NCBI GenBank assembly: GCA_947488175.1
Contig: CANKYO010000005.1
Coordinates: 310,001-374,000, forward strand
Source of the DNA: an uncultured Paracoccaceae bacterium
GTDB taxonomy: Bacteria; Pseudomonadota; Alphaproteobacteria; Rhodobacterales; Rhodobacteraceae
Direction of reading: 5' to 3'
DNA length: 64,000 bases
The notes beneath the pieces are model-generated. The model was given only the letters and a program-made list of their open reading frames with translations, did no database searches and was not told the DNA's origin. This document shows positions 18,091-27,849 of the stretch, in pieces; within the stretch, counting starts at the first letter, position 1, and each line of letters starts with the position of its first letter. The position numbers and the translations under genes were made by a program.

Positions 18091-19542
18091 ATGAACACAC
18101 AACCCAAGGCCAGCCATTTCATCGACGGCCAATACATCGAAGACAAAGCCGGTGACGTCATCGAGGTGATCTATCCGGCAACGGGCGAGATCATCGCCAA
18201 GCTGCATGCGGCTACCCCTGCGATTGTTGATCAGGCGCTGGCGTCAGCGAAACGCGCGCAAAAGGAATGGGCAGGCTGGACCGCAACGGATCGTGGCCGC
18301 GTGCTGCGCCGGGCGGCTGATATCATGCGCGACCGCAATCACGATCTGTCGGTCCTGGAAACCTATGACACCGGCAAACCCTATCAGGAAACTAGCGTTG
18401 TCGATGCCACGTCTGGGGCTGACGCACTGGAATATTTCGGCGGGCTGGCCGCCAGCATCACCGGCGAACATATCCAGTTGGGCGATGATTTCGTCTATAC
18501 CCGCCGTGAACCGCTGGGCGTTTGCGTGGGCATCGGCGCGTGGAACTATCCAACGCAAATCGCCTGCTGGAAGGGCGCGCCCGCGCTGGCCTGTGGCAAC
18601 GCGATGGTGTTCAAACCGTCCGAAACCACACCGCTTTGCGCGCTCAAGGTGGCAGAGATCCTGCACGAGGCTGGCGCACCGGCAGGCGTTTATAACGTCA
18701 TTCAGGGGTACGGTGCTGTCGGGGCGTCACTGGTCACGGACCCGCGCGTCGACAAGGTCTCCTTGACCGGATCGGTGCCAACAGGGCGTAAGGTTTACGC
18801 CGCAGCCGCCGAGGGCATTCGTCATGTGACGATGGAGCTGGGGGGCAAATCGCCACTGGTGATCTTTGATGATGCTGATCTGGAAAATGCTGTGTCAGGG
18901 GCGATCCTCGGGAATTTCTATTCCTCGGGTCAGGTCTGTTCGAACGGCACCCGTGTGTTCGTGCAGAAGGGCATCAAACAGGCATTCCTCAAGCGACTGA
19001 CTGAACGTCTGGCAGATGTCAAAATGGGTGACCCACGGGACCCGGATACGAATTTCGGACCAATGGTGTCAGAGCGTCAGCGCGATATCGTTGAGGGGTT
19101 TTTCGCCAAGGGCGTCGAAGAGGGGGCAACTCTCATCACAGGTGGCAAGCGTGTTGACCGCGATGGGTTCTTTCTGGAACCCACGGTTTTCGCCGATGTC
19201 ACTGATGATATGACCATCGCGCGGGACGAGATTTTTGGACCGGTCATGTCCGTGCTGGATTTCGAGACCGAGGATGAGGTGCTGGCACGCGCCAATGACA
19301 CAGCATTCGGGCTCGCCGCCGGTGTGTTCACCGCCGATCTGACCCGCGCGCATCGTATGGCCGCCGGGTTTGAGGCAGGCACCTGCTATATCAACACCTA
19401 TAACGATGCCCCGGTCGAGGCCCCGTTTGGCGGGTCCAAACTGTCGGGTGTGGGCCGCGAGAATTCAAAGGCGGCTATCGAACACTACAGCCAGATCAAG
19501 GGGGTCTATGTCCGCATGGGTGATCTGGAGGCGCCGTTCTGA
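18091..19542 (+). CDS. betB: Betaine aldehyde dehydrogenase
   Basis: 483 residues, full-length ALDH. Catalytic Glu in [16 protein letters not shown] and Cys in [15 protein letters not shown]; the NAD-site [11 protein letters not shown] and the BetB-like start [19 protein letters not shown] are present. Oxidises betaine aldehyde to glycine betaine with NAD(P). The 45 bases after betC contain a CCGCCGGAGG stretch shortly before the ATG, giving it its own ribosome binding site. Confidence 0.95.
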   Translation: MNTQPKASHFIDGQYIEDKAGDVIEVIYPATGEIIAKLHAATPAIVDQALASAKRAQKEWAGWTATDRGRVLRRAADIMRDRNHDLSVLETYDTGKPYQETSVVDATSGADALEYFGGLAASITGEHIQLGDDFVYTRREPLGVCVGIGAWNYPTQIACWKGAPALACGNAMVFKPSETTPLCALKVAEILHEAGAPAGVYNVIQGYGAVGASLVTDPRVDKVSLTGSVPTGRKVYAAAAEGIRHVTMELGGKSPLVIFDDADLENAVSGAILGNFYSSGQVCSNGTRVFVQKGIKQAFLKRLTERLADVKMGDPRDPDTNFGPMVSERQRDIVEGFFAKGVEEGATLITGGKRVDRDGFFLEPTVFADVTDDMTIARDEIFGPVMSVLDFETEDEVLARANDTAFGLAAGVFTADLTRAHRMAAGFEAGTCYINTYNDAPVEAPFGGSKLSGVGRENSKAAIEHYSQIKGVYVRMGDLEAPF

Positions 19543-19544
19543 CG

Positions 19545-21203
19545 ATGCGCGCGGATTACGTTATTGTGGGGGCCGGTTCGGCAGGCTGCGCTCTCGCCTA
19601 TCGGCTGGCCGAAGCGGGCAAGCAGGTTCTGGTGATCGAGGCGGGGGGCACGGATGCCGGGCCGTTTATCCAGATGCCTGCGGCCTTGTCATACCCGATG
19701 AACATGAAACGTTACGACTGGGGGCTGAAGACGGAGCCGGAGCCGCATCTGGGTGGGCGTCAACTGGTGACGCCGCGCGGCAAGGTGATCGGGGGGTCGT
19801 CCTCGATCAACGGAATGATCTATGTGCGCGGCCACGCCCATGATTTCGATCACTGGGCCGAAAGCGGCGCACAGGGTTGGTCCTATGCCGACGTGCTGCC
19901 CTATTTCAAACGGATGGAACACTGGCATGACGGTGGTCATGGGGGCGACCCGGCCTGGCGTGGCACGGACGGCCCGCTGCATGTGACGCGCGGCCCCCGC
20001 AAGAACCCGTTGACACGGGCGTTTGTCGAAGCGGGCGAGCAGGCGGGCTATCCGATCACCGGCGACTATAATGGGGAGCAGCAGGAAGGTTTTGGCCCGT
20101 TTGATGCGACCATTTACAAAGGGCGACGCTGGTCGGCGGCCAATGCCTATATGAGGCCGGCGCTGAAACGGCCCAACTGCACAATCACGCGGGTGCTGGC
20201 CCGCCGTATCGTTATTGAAGATGGTCGGGCGACCGGTGTGGAAGTCAGCCGCGGCCGCAAGGTCGAGGTCATCCATGCCAACACAGAGGTGATCATTGCG
20301 GCCTCCTCCCTGAACTCGCCCAAACTGCTGATGTTGTCAGGGATCGGCCCCGCTGCGCATCTGGCCGAACACGGGATCACACTGGTCGCTGACAGGCCCG
20401 GCGTAGGCCAGAACCTGCAGGACCATCTGGAGCTTTATATCCAGCAGGCCGCGACGAAGCCTGTGACGCTGTTTTCCTATTGGAATCTGCGGGGCAAGGC
20501 GAAGATCGGGTTGGAATGGTTGCTTTGGAAAACCGGGCTGGGCAGTTCAAACCAGTTTGAAAGTGCGGGTTTCATACGGTCCGACAAAGGCATTGCCTAT
20601 CCCGATATCCAGTTCCATTTCCTGCCTATCGCTGTCAGTTACGATGGTAAGGTCGCGCCTGAAGGGCATGGGTTTCAGGCCCATGTGGGGCCCATGCGGT
20701 CGGTGTCGCGCGGGCAGGTCACGCTGCGTTCAGCCGATCCCGATGAGAACCCGCGCATTGAATTCAATTACATGTCCGATCCACAGGACTGGGATGAATT
20801 CCGCAAATGCATCCGGCTAACGCGCGAGATTTTTGCCCAGCCTGCCTTTGATGAATTCCGGGGGCACGAAATTCAACCTGGTGCCGCCGCGCAGACAGAT
20901 GAGCAGCTTGATGCGTTTATCCGCGACCATGCCGAAAGCGCCTATCACCCGTGCGGTACCTGCAAGATGGGCGCAGTGGAAGACCCGATGGCGGTGGTTG
21001 ACCCGCAAGCGCGGGTGATTGGTGTGGACCGGCTGCGCGTTGCCGACAGCTCAATCTTTCCACGTATCACCAATGGGAACCTGAATGCGCCGTCAATCAT
21101 GGTGGGGGAAAAGGTGTCGGATCATATCCTGCAGCGGCACCCGTTGCCGCCGGCCAATGACAAACCCTGGGTACATCCCAACTGGGAAACGGCACAGCGG
21201 TAA
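19545..21203 (+). CDS. betA: Choline dehydrogenase
   Basis: 552-residue GMC-family flavoprotein. FAD-binding [18 protein letters not shown] at the N terminus, [25 protein letters not shown] and the C-terminal active-site parts HPCGTCKMG and [14 protein letters not shown] are all intact. Oxidises choline to betaine aldehyde, and can carry on to betaine, passing electrons to the membrane chain. Starts two bases after the betB stop; last gene of the bet operon. Confidence 0.96.
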   Translation: MRADYVIVGAGSAGCALAYRLAEAGKQVLVIEAGGTDAGPFIQMPAALSYPMNMKRYDWGLKTEPEPHLGGRQLVTPRGKVIGGSSSINGMIYVRGHAHDFDHWAESGAQGWSYADVLPYFKRMEHWHDGGHGGDPAWRGTDGPLHVTRGPRKNPLTRAFVEAGEQAGYPITGDYNGEQQEGFGPFDATIYKGRRWSAANAYMRPALKRPNCTITRVLARRIVIEDGRATGVEVSRGRKVEVIHANTEVIIAASSLNSPKLLMLSGIGPAAHLAEHGITLVADRPGVGQNLQDHLELYIQQAATKPVTLFSYWNLRGKAKIGLEWLLWKTGLGSSNQFESAGFIRSDKGIAYPDIQFHFLPIAVSYDGKVAPEGHGFQAHVGPMRSVSRGQVTLRSADPDENPRIEFNYMSDPQDWDEFRKCIRLTREIFAQPAFDEFRGHEIQPGAAAQTDEQLDAFIRDHAESAYHPCGTCKMGAVEDPMAVVDPQARVIGVDRLRVADSSIFPRITNGNLNAPSIMVGEKVSDHILQRHPLPPANDKPWVHPNWETAQR

Positions 21204-21210
21204 GACATTA

Positions 21211-21225
21211 TTAACCCTTCGTTAA
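21211..21225. promoter_or_regulatory. CtrA-type box upstream of the nuclease gene
   Basis: TTAA (21211-21214), seven bases, TTAA (21222-21225) is an exact match to the full CtrA consensus TTAA-N7-TTAA. It lies 43 bases before the ATG of the nuclease at 21268, between it and betA. In the Roseobacter group CtrA acts on motility, gene-transfer-agent and secretion genes; control of this nuclease is inference. Confidence 0.55.
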
Positions 21226-21267
21226 GATTTTGATTGATCGGGTCTGGCCCGCCGACTACGGCAAGGC

Positions 21268-21915
21268 ATGTTTGCCCGAATGATACTATTGCTGGCGCTT
21301 TGCGCAGGGACGACCGCCATGGCTGAGCCAAGCGGGACGGTGCGTGTGATCGACGCCGACACGCTGGATGTCGGTGATGTGCGGGTGCGGTTGCACGGGA
21401 TTGATGCTCCCGAAATCGGGCAGCCTTGCACCGTCAATGCTCAGACGCGCGATTGTGGCCGATGGGCGCGCGATGCTGTGTTGTTGCAGTTTGAAGGGCG
21501 GCAGGCCACGTGCGAACAGGTTGATACCGACCGATATGGTCGGGTGGTGGCGTCCTGCGTTGTTGAAGGGCGGGATATGGGGGCGGTCATCGTCAGTGAA
21601 GGATGGGCCTGGGCCTATCGCCGCTATTCGGATGCCTATGATCTGGATGAGAAGGGCGCTGCGGTTGCCGGGCGCGGCCTTTGGGCGTTCGAGATTGATC
21701 GCCCGTCAGACTACAGGGCAGCGCGAATCCAGACGACAGCGGCCCCTGATCCGGACTGCGCGATCAAAGGCAATATTTCGGCCAACGGACGCATTTACCA
21801 TCTGCCCGGTGGCGATGGATATGACCGCACGCGCATCAATCTAAGCAATGGGGAACGCTGGTTCTGTACAGAAGCTGAAGCGCACGCTGCCGGGTGGCGT
21901 GCGTCGCGGCGATAA
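21268..21915 (+). CDS. Secreted thermonuclease-family protein (SNase fold)
   Basis: 215 residues. A signal peptide (RMILLLALCAGTTAMA) is followed by a staphylococcal-nuclease domain at about 22-130: VRVIDADTLDVGDVRVRLHG, then IDAPEIGQPC, DRYGRVVASC and GWAWAYRR supply the usual Arg/Glu/Arg catalytic set. A C-terminal region of about 80 residues (CAIKGNISANGRIYHLPGGD) resembles the small domain often appended to exported SNases. Likely a periplasmic or extracellular nuclease. A CtrA-type box is just upstream. Confidence 0.88.
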   Translation: MFARMILLLALCAGTTAMAEPSGTVRVIDADTLDVGDVRVRLHGIDAPEIGQPCTVNAQTRDCGRWARDAVLLQFEGRQATCEQVDTDRYGRVVASCVVEGRDMGAVIVSEGWAWAYRRYSDAYDLDEKGAAVAGRGLWAFEIDRPSDYRAARIQTTAAPDPDCAIKGNISANGRIYHLPGGDGYDRTRINLSNGERWFCTEAEAHAAGWRASRR

Positions 21916-21921
21916 TGCGCT

Positions 21922-21935
21922 TTGACCTACGTCAA
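21922..21935. promoter_or_regulatory. FNR/FnrL-type box
   Basis: TTGA-CCTACG-TCAA is an exact TTGA-N6-TCAA palindrome 63 bases before the ATG at 21998. This is the consensus of FNR/FnrL, the oxygen-sensing Fe-S regulator of Rhodobacteraceae, and is placed for activation of the small gene that follows. A degenerate second copy (GTTGATCTTGACTTGAT) follows at once. Confidence 0.65.
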
Positions 21936-21997
21936 GGTTGATCTTGACTTGATGTGATAAACTTATGGGCGAGTAGCGAATCATGGAGGTTGATTCC

Positions 21998-22216
21998 ATG
22001 AAAAACATTGGACTGGTTCTTACAAAACGCGAAGCCGACGCTTTGCATGAGGTCGATTCCGAATTTGCGCGATTGCTGCAGCACTATCATGCAAGTCTGC
22101 ATGCCTTGGAAATGTCCGAGCGGGTCGGAACAGACGAATTGAGCCTCTTTCGGCTGCACAAGGATTACGATCACGCGAAAGAGGCCATGGAGCGGTTTTT
22201 CCGCGAGCTTGACTGA
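21998..22216 (+). CDS. Small helical hypothetical protein, probable FnrL target
   Basis: 72 residues from the ATG at 21998, which follows GGAGGT by seven bases; an in-frame ATG at 21983 lies before that ribosome binding site and is rejected. The protein is charged and almost certainly all helical (TKREADALHEV, SLFRLHKDYDHAKEAMERFF), with no cysteine and no membrane segment. No family recognised. The FNR-type box upstream predicts expression at low oxygen. Confidence 0.72.
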   Translation: MKNIGLVLTKREADALHEVDSEFARLLQHYHASLHALEMSERVGTDELSLFRLHKDYDHAKEAMERFFRELD

Positions 22217-22229
22217 CGCGACACGCGGC

Positions 22230-23630
22230 TTAGTCCAGCTGATAGGGCAGGACCCCCCGGCGGTTGGGATCGACGCGCAGATGTCGTTCCAGCGGTGGAA
22301 CTGACCGTTGATGACAATTCCGGCGTTCGCAAATTCGGCAGGAAATGCCGATAGGCGCGTATGCCGCAGCCGATCCTGTATCCAGATGATCAGCATAAAC
22401 AAGGGCAGGGGCATGGCGCACCTCGCACCCTAATCCAATCGCATAGCGACGGGTGGGTTGGTGATACGCCCCGCCAGATTTGCTGACATCACGGGCCAGG
22501 CAGAAATACCGCGCGCCATCGGGTGTTTCGGCCAATTGGCGCAGGAACTGCCCCGGCAGTTCAAAGGCCTGATGCACATTCCATAGCGGGCAGGCCCCGC
22601 CGTAGCGGGCGAACTGCAATGTGGTGGCAGAGTGGCGTTTGGTGATCGTGCCCGCCTGATCGACCCGGACAAAGAAGAACGGGATGCCCTTGGCACCAGG
22701 CCGCTGCAGCGTGGAGAGACGATGCGCCACCTGTTCCAGCGAGGCACCGAACCGGGCGCCGAGGACTTCCAGATCATGCCGCGTCTCTTGCGCGGCGGCC
22801 AGAAATTGGCTGTAGGGCATCAACGCGGCACCGGCAAAATAGTTAGCCAGCCCGACCTTTGCGATGCCGCGCGCCTCGTCCGACTGAAACCGGGCCAGAT
22901 CAAGCGTGGCATTCAGCAGGGGTTCCTGCGTGATCAGGGCCAATTGCAGCAGAAGCTGGAATGTCTGCGTGGCGGGATGGGCATTGCGTGCGATGGTCAG
23001 CGTCTTGGTCTGCGCGTCGTAATGCCTGACCGTATCCGCGTCGGTGATCACCGTTGTCACCTGACGCGCGGCAAGGGTGCGGATCACCGCCTCGGCCACG
23101 GTTTCTTCTGGTTTGCGCTGAGCTGCGAACCGTTCCGCGCTGCGATCAACGGCGTCGATATAGTTATCGCAATAGTGGAAGAAATCGCGGACCTCTTCCC
23201 ACGGGCTGGGCTGCAGACGGGCGTCTTCGCGACCCAGCGCCTCATCCAATGAGGCGAGCCGTTCATGGGTCTGGCGATAGGCAGCGTGCAGGTCAAGAAA
23301 GGCGCGCGCCAGGGCGGGGGCGTTGGACGCCGCAAGGCGCAGATCAGCGAGGGCAGGGGCAGGGCCGGTAAATACCGGGTCGGCCAAGGCTTCGCGCATG
23401 TCCCCAACCAGCCGCGCCTCATCACCCGACTGCAGCTCTGTCACGTCAAAGCCGAATTCCTGCGCCAGCCCCAGCACGACCGATGTCGACACCGGCCGGT
23501 TATTGTTTTCCATCTGGTTCAGATAAGGCAGCGAAACACCCAGCTTTTCCGCAAAGACCTTTTGTGTCAGCGAAAGGCGGCCCCGCAATTCACGCAGCTT
23601 TGCACCGGCATAGAGTTTTTGAACGGCCAT
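22230..23630 (-). CDS. pccR: Short-chain fatty acyl-CoA regulator PccR (ScfR family)
   Basis: 466 residues from the ATG at 23630, which has AAGGTG upstream; a TTG at 23645 falls within a putative operator. Residues about 8-62 are an XRE helix-turn-helix (KLRELRGRLSLTQKVFAEKL, PYLNQMENNNRPVS), followed by an IrrE-like (DUF955) region and the C-terminal domain with CRICERRNCHQRSVPPL. This matches the ScfR/RamB group; PccR of Rhodobacter sphaeroides controls propionyl-CoA carboxylase, and pccB and pccA lie nearby here. TTTGCAAA-type sites are in front of both pccR and pccB. Confidence 0.9.
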   Translation of the reverse strand: MAVQKLYAGAKLRELRGRLSLTQKVFAEKLGVSLPYLNQMENNNRPVSTSVVLGLAQEFGFDVTELQSGDEARLVGDMREALADPVFTGPAPALADLRLAASNAPALARAFLDLHAAYRQTHERLASLDEALGREDARLQPSPWEEVRDFFHYCDNYIDAVDRSAERFAAQRKPEETVAEAVIRTLAARQVTTVITDADTVRHYDAQTKTLTIARNAHPATQTFQLLLQLALITQEPLLNATLDLARFQSDEARGIAKVGLANYFAGAALMPYSQFLAAAQETRHDLEVLGARFGASLEQVAHRLSTLQRPGAKGIPFFFVRVDQAGTITKRHSATTLQFARYGGACPLWNVHQAFELPGQFLRQLAETPDGARYFCLARDVSKSGGAYHQPTRRYAIGLGCEVRHAPALVYADHLDTGSAAAYAPIGISCRICERRNCHQRSVPPLERHLRVDPNRRGVLPYQLD

Positions 23631-23638
23631 CGGGCACC

Positions 23639-23675
23639 TTTGCAACTTTGCTTGTCAGGTTTAGCTGGTGCAAAT
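23639..23675. promoter_or_regulatory. Putative PccR half-sites before pccR
   Basis: TTTGCAAC (23639-23646), TTTGC (23647-23651) and TGCAAA (23669-23674) lie between the MFS gene end and the pccR start and resemble the TTTGCAAA element recognised by PccR/RamB regulators. Position suggests autoregulation. None is a perfect copy. Confidence 0.5.
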
Positions 23676-23681
23676 GTGCCG

Positions 23682-24893
23682 TCAAGCGATCCGTTTTTCC
23701 CGCCAGATGACAAACAGAACCGATAACATGGCCAGAATAGAGACGGACAGCATCACCAGTTGCAAAGGCAGCGTGCCCGTCTCAAGCGTCAACAACCCGC
23801 CAGCAAACTGGGACAGTGCCGCCCCGCCGCCAATCATGATCGCGCCGCCCAGCCCACTGGCTGTACCCGCCAGATGGGGGCGGACCGAAATTGACCCGGC
23901 CATGACATTGGGCAGCGTCATCCCATTGCCAAGGCCCAGAAAAACGCAGAACCCAAAGAAATTAAGCGGATGCGCCACCCCTGCCAGTGTCAGGATCAGC
24001 GAAATGCCCAACCCTGCAATCGTCACGCCGGTGCCGCAAAGCGCCATCCAGTTGATGCCCATCCGCACAGAAAACCGGCCTGATAGAAAGTTGCCCGCGG
24101 CATATCCGATGGCAGGCGCGCCCAATGCGATCCCGCTCCACAATGGTGACAGGCCAAAGATGCTACTGGCCACGAATGAGGCCCCGCCCAGCAATGCAAA
24201 GAACGCACCGGAGCTGAAGGCAGAGCATAGAACATAGCCCCAGAAACGGAGCGAACGGAACAATTCGGGATAGCCTTTAATCTGGTCGGCAAAGCTGACG
24301 CCTTTGCCCGCAACGGTTTCGCCCAAATCCAGGTAGCACAACACCAGCACGGCTGTTCCTGCCAGTGCAAGGAAAATGAAGGTGGCGTGCCAGCCAAATG
24401 CCTCGTCCAGTGCGCCGCCGATCATCGGGCCGACCATCGGCACGATGGCCATGCCCATGGTGACATAGCCGATCATTGATGCGGCCTCGGCCTGTGGGAC
24501 CATATCGCGGACGATGGCGCGGCTGAGCGCCATGGATGTGGCGACCGCGGCCTGCATGATGCGAAAGAACAGGAATGCCTCGACCGTTGTGGCGAAATAG
24601 GTGCCTATCGTGGCAAAGACAAAGATCACCAGCGAGCCTATGACGATCTTGCGTCGACCGTATCGATCCGAGAACGGACCGATAAAGGTTTGCAGGACCG
24701 CCGTGGCGGCAAGATATCCTGACAGGGCGATCTGCATGATTGCATAATCGGTCTGGAAATAGTCGGTCATCGCCGCCAGTGAGGGCAAAAAGATCGACAT
24801 GTTCAGCGCCGACATGCCCGTGATCAGGATCAGTGTCAGGATATGCGGCGGTGTCGTGCGATCCAGAAATCGTATGATGGGCAGGGCGGACAT
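23682..24893 (-). CDS. Bcr/CflA-type MFS drug exporter
   Basis: 403 residues and twelve hydrophobic helices. LILITGMSALNMSIFLPSLAAM, DRYGRRKIVIGSLVIFV (MFS motif A between helices 2 and 3) and the antiporter-type SRAIVRDMV identify the Bcr/CflA multidrug effflux group. Inner-membrane proton antiporter, substrate unknown. It lies upstream of pccR on the same strand and diverges from pccB, so the PccR sites between 24966 and 25013 could also affect it. Confidence 0.88.
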   Translation of the reverse strand: MSALPIIRFLDRTTPPHILTLILITGMSALNMSIFLPSLAAMTDYFQTDYAIMQIALSGYLAATAVLQTFIGPFSDRYGRRKIVIGSLVIFVFATIGTYFATTVEAFLFFRIMQAAVATSMALSRAIVRDMVPQAEAASMIGYVTMGMAIVPMVGPMIGGALDEAFGWHATFIFLALAGTAVLVLCYLDLGETVAGKGVSFADQIKGYPELFRSLRFWGYVLCSAFSSGAFFALLGGASFVASSIFGLSPLWSGIALGAPAIGYAAGNFLSGRFSVRMGINWMALCGTGVTIAGLGISLILTLAGVAHPLNFFGFCVFLGLGNGMTLPNVMAGSISVRPHLAGTASGLGGAIMIGGGAALSQFAGGLLTLETGTLPLQLVMLSVSILAMLSVLFVIWREKRIA

Positions 24894-24965
24894 CCGTCAG
24901 ACTTAGGGTGTGTCGGTGGTGCTGTCCATCGCCGGATTTGCACAGCAGGGTTGCGCTCAGCCAGG

Positions 24966-25013
24966 TTTGCTAGTTTGCAAAAATTGCTCCGTGCAAATCC
25001 CATAGTTTGCAAA
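24966..25013. promoter_or_regulatory. Putative PccR operator cluster at pccB
   Basis: Two perfect TTTGCAAA palindromes start at 24974 and 25006 (32 bases, about three helical turns, apart), with a TTTGC half-site at 24966 and TGCAAA at 24992. In R. sphaeroides PccR acts through TTTGCAAA repeats upstream of pccB; the spacing there (four bases) differs from what is seen here. Confidence 0.75.
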
Positions 25014-25084
25014 TCTTCTCATTCACACTTCTGCTTTCCCGGCAAACCGGTTAATGAACCACCAATCAACGGGGGAGAACGCGC

Positions 25085-26614
25085 ATGGATGTTTTGCAAG
25101 AACTTGAGACACGGCGCGATGCGGCAAGGCTGGGTGGTGGCGAACGCCGGATTGTCGCCCAACATAGCAAGGGCAAGCTGACAGCGCGTGAACGCATCGA
25201 ACTGTTGCTGGATGACGGGTCGTTTGAAGAATTCGACATGTTTGTCGCTCACCGCTGCACTGACTTTGGCATGGAAAAGGACCGGCCCGCCGGTGATGGT
25301 GTCGTTACCGGCTGGGGGACGATCAATGGGCGTATGGTCTATGTCTTCAGCCAGGATTTTACCGTCTTTGGCGGATCGCTCTCTGAAACCCATGCCCAGA
25401 AAATCTGCAAGATCATGGATATGGCTGTTCAGAACGGCGCGCCGGTGATCGGGATCAACGATTCCGGTGGCGCGCGGATTCAGGAAGGTGTCGCATCGCT
25501 TGCAGGCTATGCCGAGGTGTTTCAACGCAACATCATGGCCTCTGGCGTCGTGCCACAAATCAGCGTGATCATGGGGCCCTGTGCCGGTGGCGCGGTGTAT
25601 AGCCCCGCTATGACCGACTTCATCTTCATGGTGAAAGATTCCAGCTACATGTTTGTGACGGGACCGGATGTGGTGAAAACCGTCACCAACGAGGTAGTAA
25701 CCGCCGAAGAATTGGGTGGTGCGTCCACCCACACCAAGAAATCCTCTGTCGCGGATGGTGCCTTTGAAAACGATGTTGAGGCATTGGCCGAAGTAAGACG
25801 TCTGGTGGATTTCCTGCCGCTGAACAACCGCCAAAAGCCGCCTGTGCGTCCGTTCTTTGATGATGTGAACCGGATCGAAGACAGCCTTGATACGCTGATC
25901 CCGGACAATCCGAACACGCCCTACGATATGAAAGAGCTGATCACAAAGCTGGCCGACGAGGGTGATTTTTACGAAATTCAGGAGGATTTCGCCAAGAACA
26001 TTCTTACCGGCTTTATCCGGTTGGAGGGATCGACAGTGGGCGTTGTCGCAAATCAGCCGATGGTGCTGGCCGGATGTCTGGATATCGACAGCAGCCGCAA
26101 GGCCGCGCGTTTCGTCCGCTTCTGCGATGCGTTCGAAATCCCGATCCTGACGCTTGTGGACGTGCCCGGCTTTCTGCCCGGCACCAGTCAGGAATATGGC
26201 GGGGTGATCAAGCACGGGGCCAAACTGCTTTTCGCTTATGGTGAGGCGACGGTGCCCAAGGTCACGGTAATCACGCGCAAGGCTTATGGCGGGGCCTATG
26301 ACGTGATGGCGTCCAAACATCTGCGCGGCGATTTCAACTATGCCTGGCCATCAGCCGAGATTGCGGTGATGGGCGCCAAGGGTGCGACAGAGATCATTCA
26401 TCGGGCTGATCTGAATGATGCCGACAAGATCGCCAAGCATACCAAGGATTACGAGGATCGTTTCGCGAACCCGTTTGTGGCTGCCGAACGGGGATTCATT
26501 GACGAGGTGATCATGCCGCACTCCACTCGGAAACGGGTTTGCCGGGCATTTGCGTCGCTTCGCGGCAAGCAGTTGCAGAACCCGTGGAAAAAGCACGACA
26601 ACATCCCGCTATGA
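25085..26614 (+). CDS. pccB: Propionyl-CoA carboxylase beta (carboxyltransferase) subunit
   Basis: 509 residues, standard PccB length. Carboxyltransferase domain pair with [57 protein letters not shown] and the C-terminal [19 protein letters not shown]. Moves the carboxyl group from biotin to propionyl-CoA, making (S)-methylmalonyl-CoA with PccA. The ATG follows GGGGGAG. Separated from pccA by about 1.5 kb of small genes, as is common in this family. Predicted PccR control. Confidence 0.96.
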   Translation: MDVLQELETRRDAARLGGGERRIVAQHSKGKLTARERIELLLDDGSFEEFDMFVAHRCTDFGMEKDRPAGDGVVTGWGTINGRMVYVFSQDFTVFGGSLSETHAQKICKIMDMAVQNGAPVIGINDSGGARIQEGVASLAGYAEVFQRNIMASGVVPQISVIMGPCAGGAVYSPAMTDFIFMVKDSSYMFVTGPDVVKTVTNEVVTAEELGGASTHTKKSSVADGAFENDVEALAEVRRLVDFLPLNNRQKPPVRPFFDDVNRIEDSLDTLIPDNPNTPYDMKELITKLADEGDFYEIQEDFAKNILTGFIRLEGSTVGVVANQPMVLAGCLDIDSSRKAARFVRFCDAFEIPILTLVDVPGFLPGTSQEYGGVIKHGAKLLFAYGEATVPKVTVITRKAYGGAYDVMASKHLRGDFNYAWPSAEIAVMGAKGATEIIHRADLNDADKIAKHTKDYEDRFANPFVAAERGFIDEVIMPHSTRKRVCRAFASLRGKQLQNPWKKHDNIPL

Positions 26615-26948
26615 CCGGTCTTTGCCAAAGCAGACGATTGGGCGGTCTTTGGCCGATCGGCAAATCCGCGCCAAATTATGCCGCCGTGTCGGCATTGCTT
26701 GGAATCGTCTCGATGTGCCGTATCTCGTGGGTGGCCTCGGGTCGTCCGCAAAATGCTGGGGTCGGCGCTAGGCACGTTCTTGCGCATGATGCCCCTACGT
26801 CACATATGCGCAGCTTCGGTCTGGACGCATGTGAAAACAAACACTTTTTGCTTACTCTTAGGAAATGCGGACATGGTATCGCACCCTCGCAGGGATGTCG
26901 GGATTGGGACAGCCGACAGCCCCGCAAAGACAGAGGCAGGCAAGAAGA
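26615..26948. other. Intergenic stretch after pccB, no supported gene
   Basis: 334 bases. Several frames are open here but overlap each other and lack ribosome binding sites, and codon use does not favour any. It contains a short direct repeat GGTCTTTG (26618 and 26643) and an A/T-rich stretch near 26832-26865 that could hold a promoter for the small ORFs that follow. No terminator hairpin was recognised. Confidence 0.5.
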
Positions 26949-27092
26949 ATGGTACAAGGACTTATGGCTTTTGCAGTGGCGGCGCTTATGGCGCTTGTGG
27001 CTGTATCGGGCAGCCAGGACCGCGGTTCGTTACGGGTCACGTCGGACGCGGCTGTTCTCCAAGCGGCTGAAATCGGCCGCGACATTCACTAG
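26949..27092 (+). CDS. Possible small membrane protein between pccB and pccA
   Basis: A 47-codon frame from the ATG at 26949 encodes a short hydrophobic segment (GLMAFAVAALMALVAVSG) and a polar tail. An ATG at 26865 would extend it to 75 residues with an Arg/Gln-rich N terminus. The ribosome binding site is weak. It lies where other Rhodobacteraceae also carry short unknown genes in the pcc cluster, which is the main support. Confidence 0.4.
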   Translation: MVQGLMAFAVAALMALVAVSGSQDRGSLRVTSDAAVLQAAEIGRDIH

Positions 27093-27160
27093 TCGATCAT
27101 GGTGCGGGCGGACCTTCGGGTTCGTCCGGTCCGCCCCCTTCGCGATGCGGGGCACCTGAC

Positions 27161-27508
27161 ATGGAAAAGCATCGCGGCTTTCCGGGGCGTCTGCCCGGCA
27201 CAGATTTTCAGTTCATCATCCGGCGCGCGAACAAGGCAGGGGCCACCCCGCTGACAGAGCGGGTGCGCTATCCTGACCGTCGCCCGCCGGACAAACGCGC
27301 CGATGCGGGGTTCATGCATGCCCTGTGGGATCACTTTGGCGACCAGCCTTTTGTGCGCGGAAATCTCGATGCAGGGCGGCTGAGCTGGCTTTTCGGTCGC
27401 GAGGTGATTCCCGCCGAAGATCCGTTTGATCCGGCCAGCTATGACGCACTGTTGCAGATCAATGTCGATTTGGCCCGCGTCAGCTTTCCTGAAATCGAGG
27501 GTATGTAG
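27161..27508 (+). CDS. Hypothetical protein in the pcc cluster
   Basis: 115 residues, cytoplasmic, no signal or membrane segment and no recognised domain. The sequence is compositionally normal for the organism (FPGRLPGTDFQFIIRRANKA, LWDHFGDQPFVRGN, RLSWLFGREVIP), with third-position G/C preference typical of real genes here. Same strand as pccB and pccA. Function unknown. Confidence 0.6.
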   Translation: MEKHRGFPGRLPGTDFQFIIRRANKAGATPLTERVRYPDRRPPDKRADAGFMHALWDHFGDQPFVRGNLDAGRLSWLFGREVIPAEDPFDPASYDALLQINVDLARVSFPEIEGM

Positions 27509-27849
27509 ATGCGGATATCTGGCGGGAATGGACTGAGCGCACCGCAATCTAAGCGGGAATTTGCCCATTTCTGGGGGAGGCAATCCCGCCACTGTTCAAC
27601 TGCCATTTATTCATCCAGTGTCGATATTGCAGCAAGGCGTTCCAGCAAGCGCAGTGTTGCAAGTTGTCAACACCGTTACCCTTCCCTTTGCCGGTCTGCC
27701 CTTACCCAGGGCAGGCCGGTTTCCGTTTTCCGCCGATTAATCGGCAAAAAGCGGATTGTTATTGGATATCACAGTGCCGAGGCTATTGAGTTCAATGCAG
27801 TAGGCGCCGATTCTCGGGCTACCTTAAAAAACAAGTTAGGCAGAAGACT
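27509..27849. other. Intergenic stretch before the lipoprotein gene
   Basis: 341 bases with no supported gene; the frames crossing it run into the next genes out of phase. It contains a terminator-like hairpin (27691-27719) and a CCGATTAATCGG palindrome near 27733. The A/T-richer final 110 bases probably hold the promoter of the lipoprotein gene, but no convincing -35/-10 pair stands out. Confidence 0.5.
27691..27728 (+). terminator. Putative intrinsic terminator
   Basis: CCGG-T-CTGCCCT pairs with AGGGCAG-G-CCGG (27691-27702 with 27708-27719; one G-T pair) around a five-base loop, followed by TTTCCGTTTT. Orientation suits ending transcripts from the small genes that start after pccB. The T-run is interrupted, so strength is uncertain. 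Confidence 0.6.

Noticed and set aside
25019..26320. 433-codon frame antisense to pccB
   Set aside because: Lies wholly opposite a clear carboxyltransferase gene and has no family features.
26539..27159. 206-codon frame across the pccB end and the following gap
   Set aside because: Begins inside pccB in another frame, no ribosome binding site, Arg/Trp-rich translation without domains.
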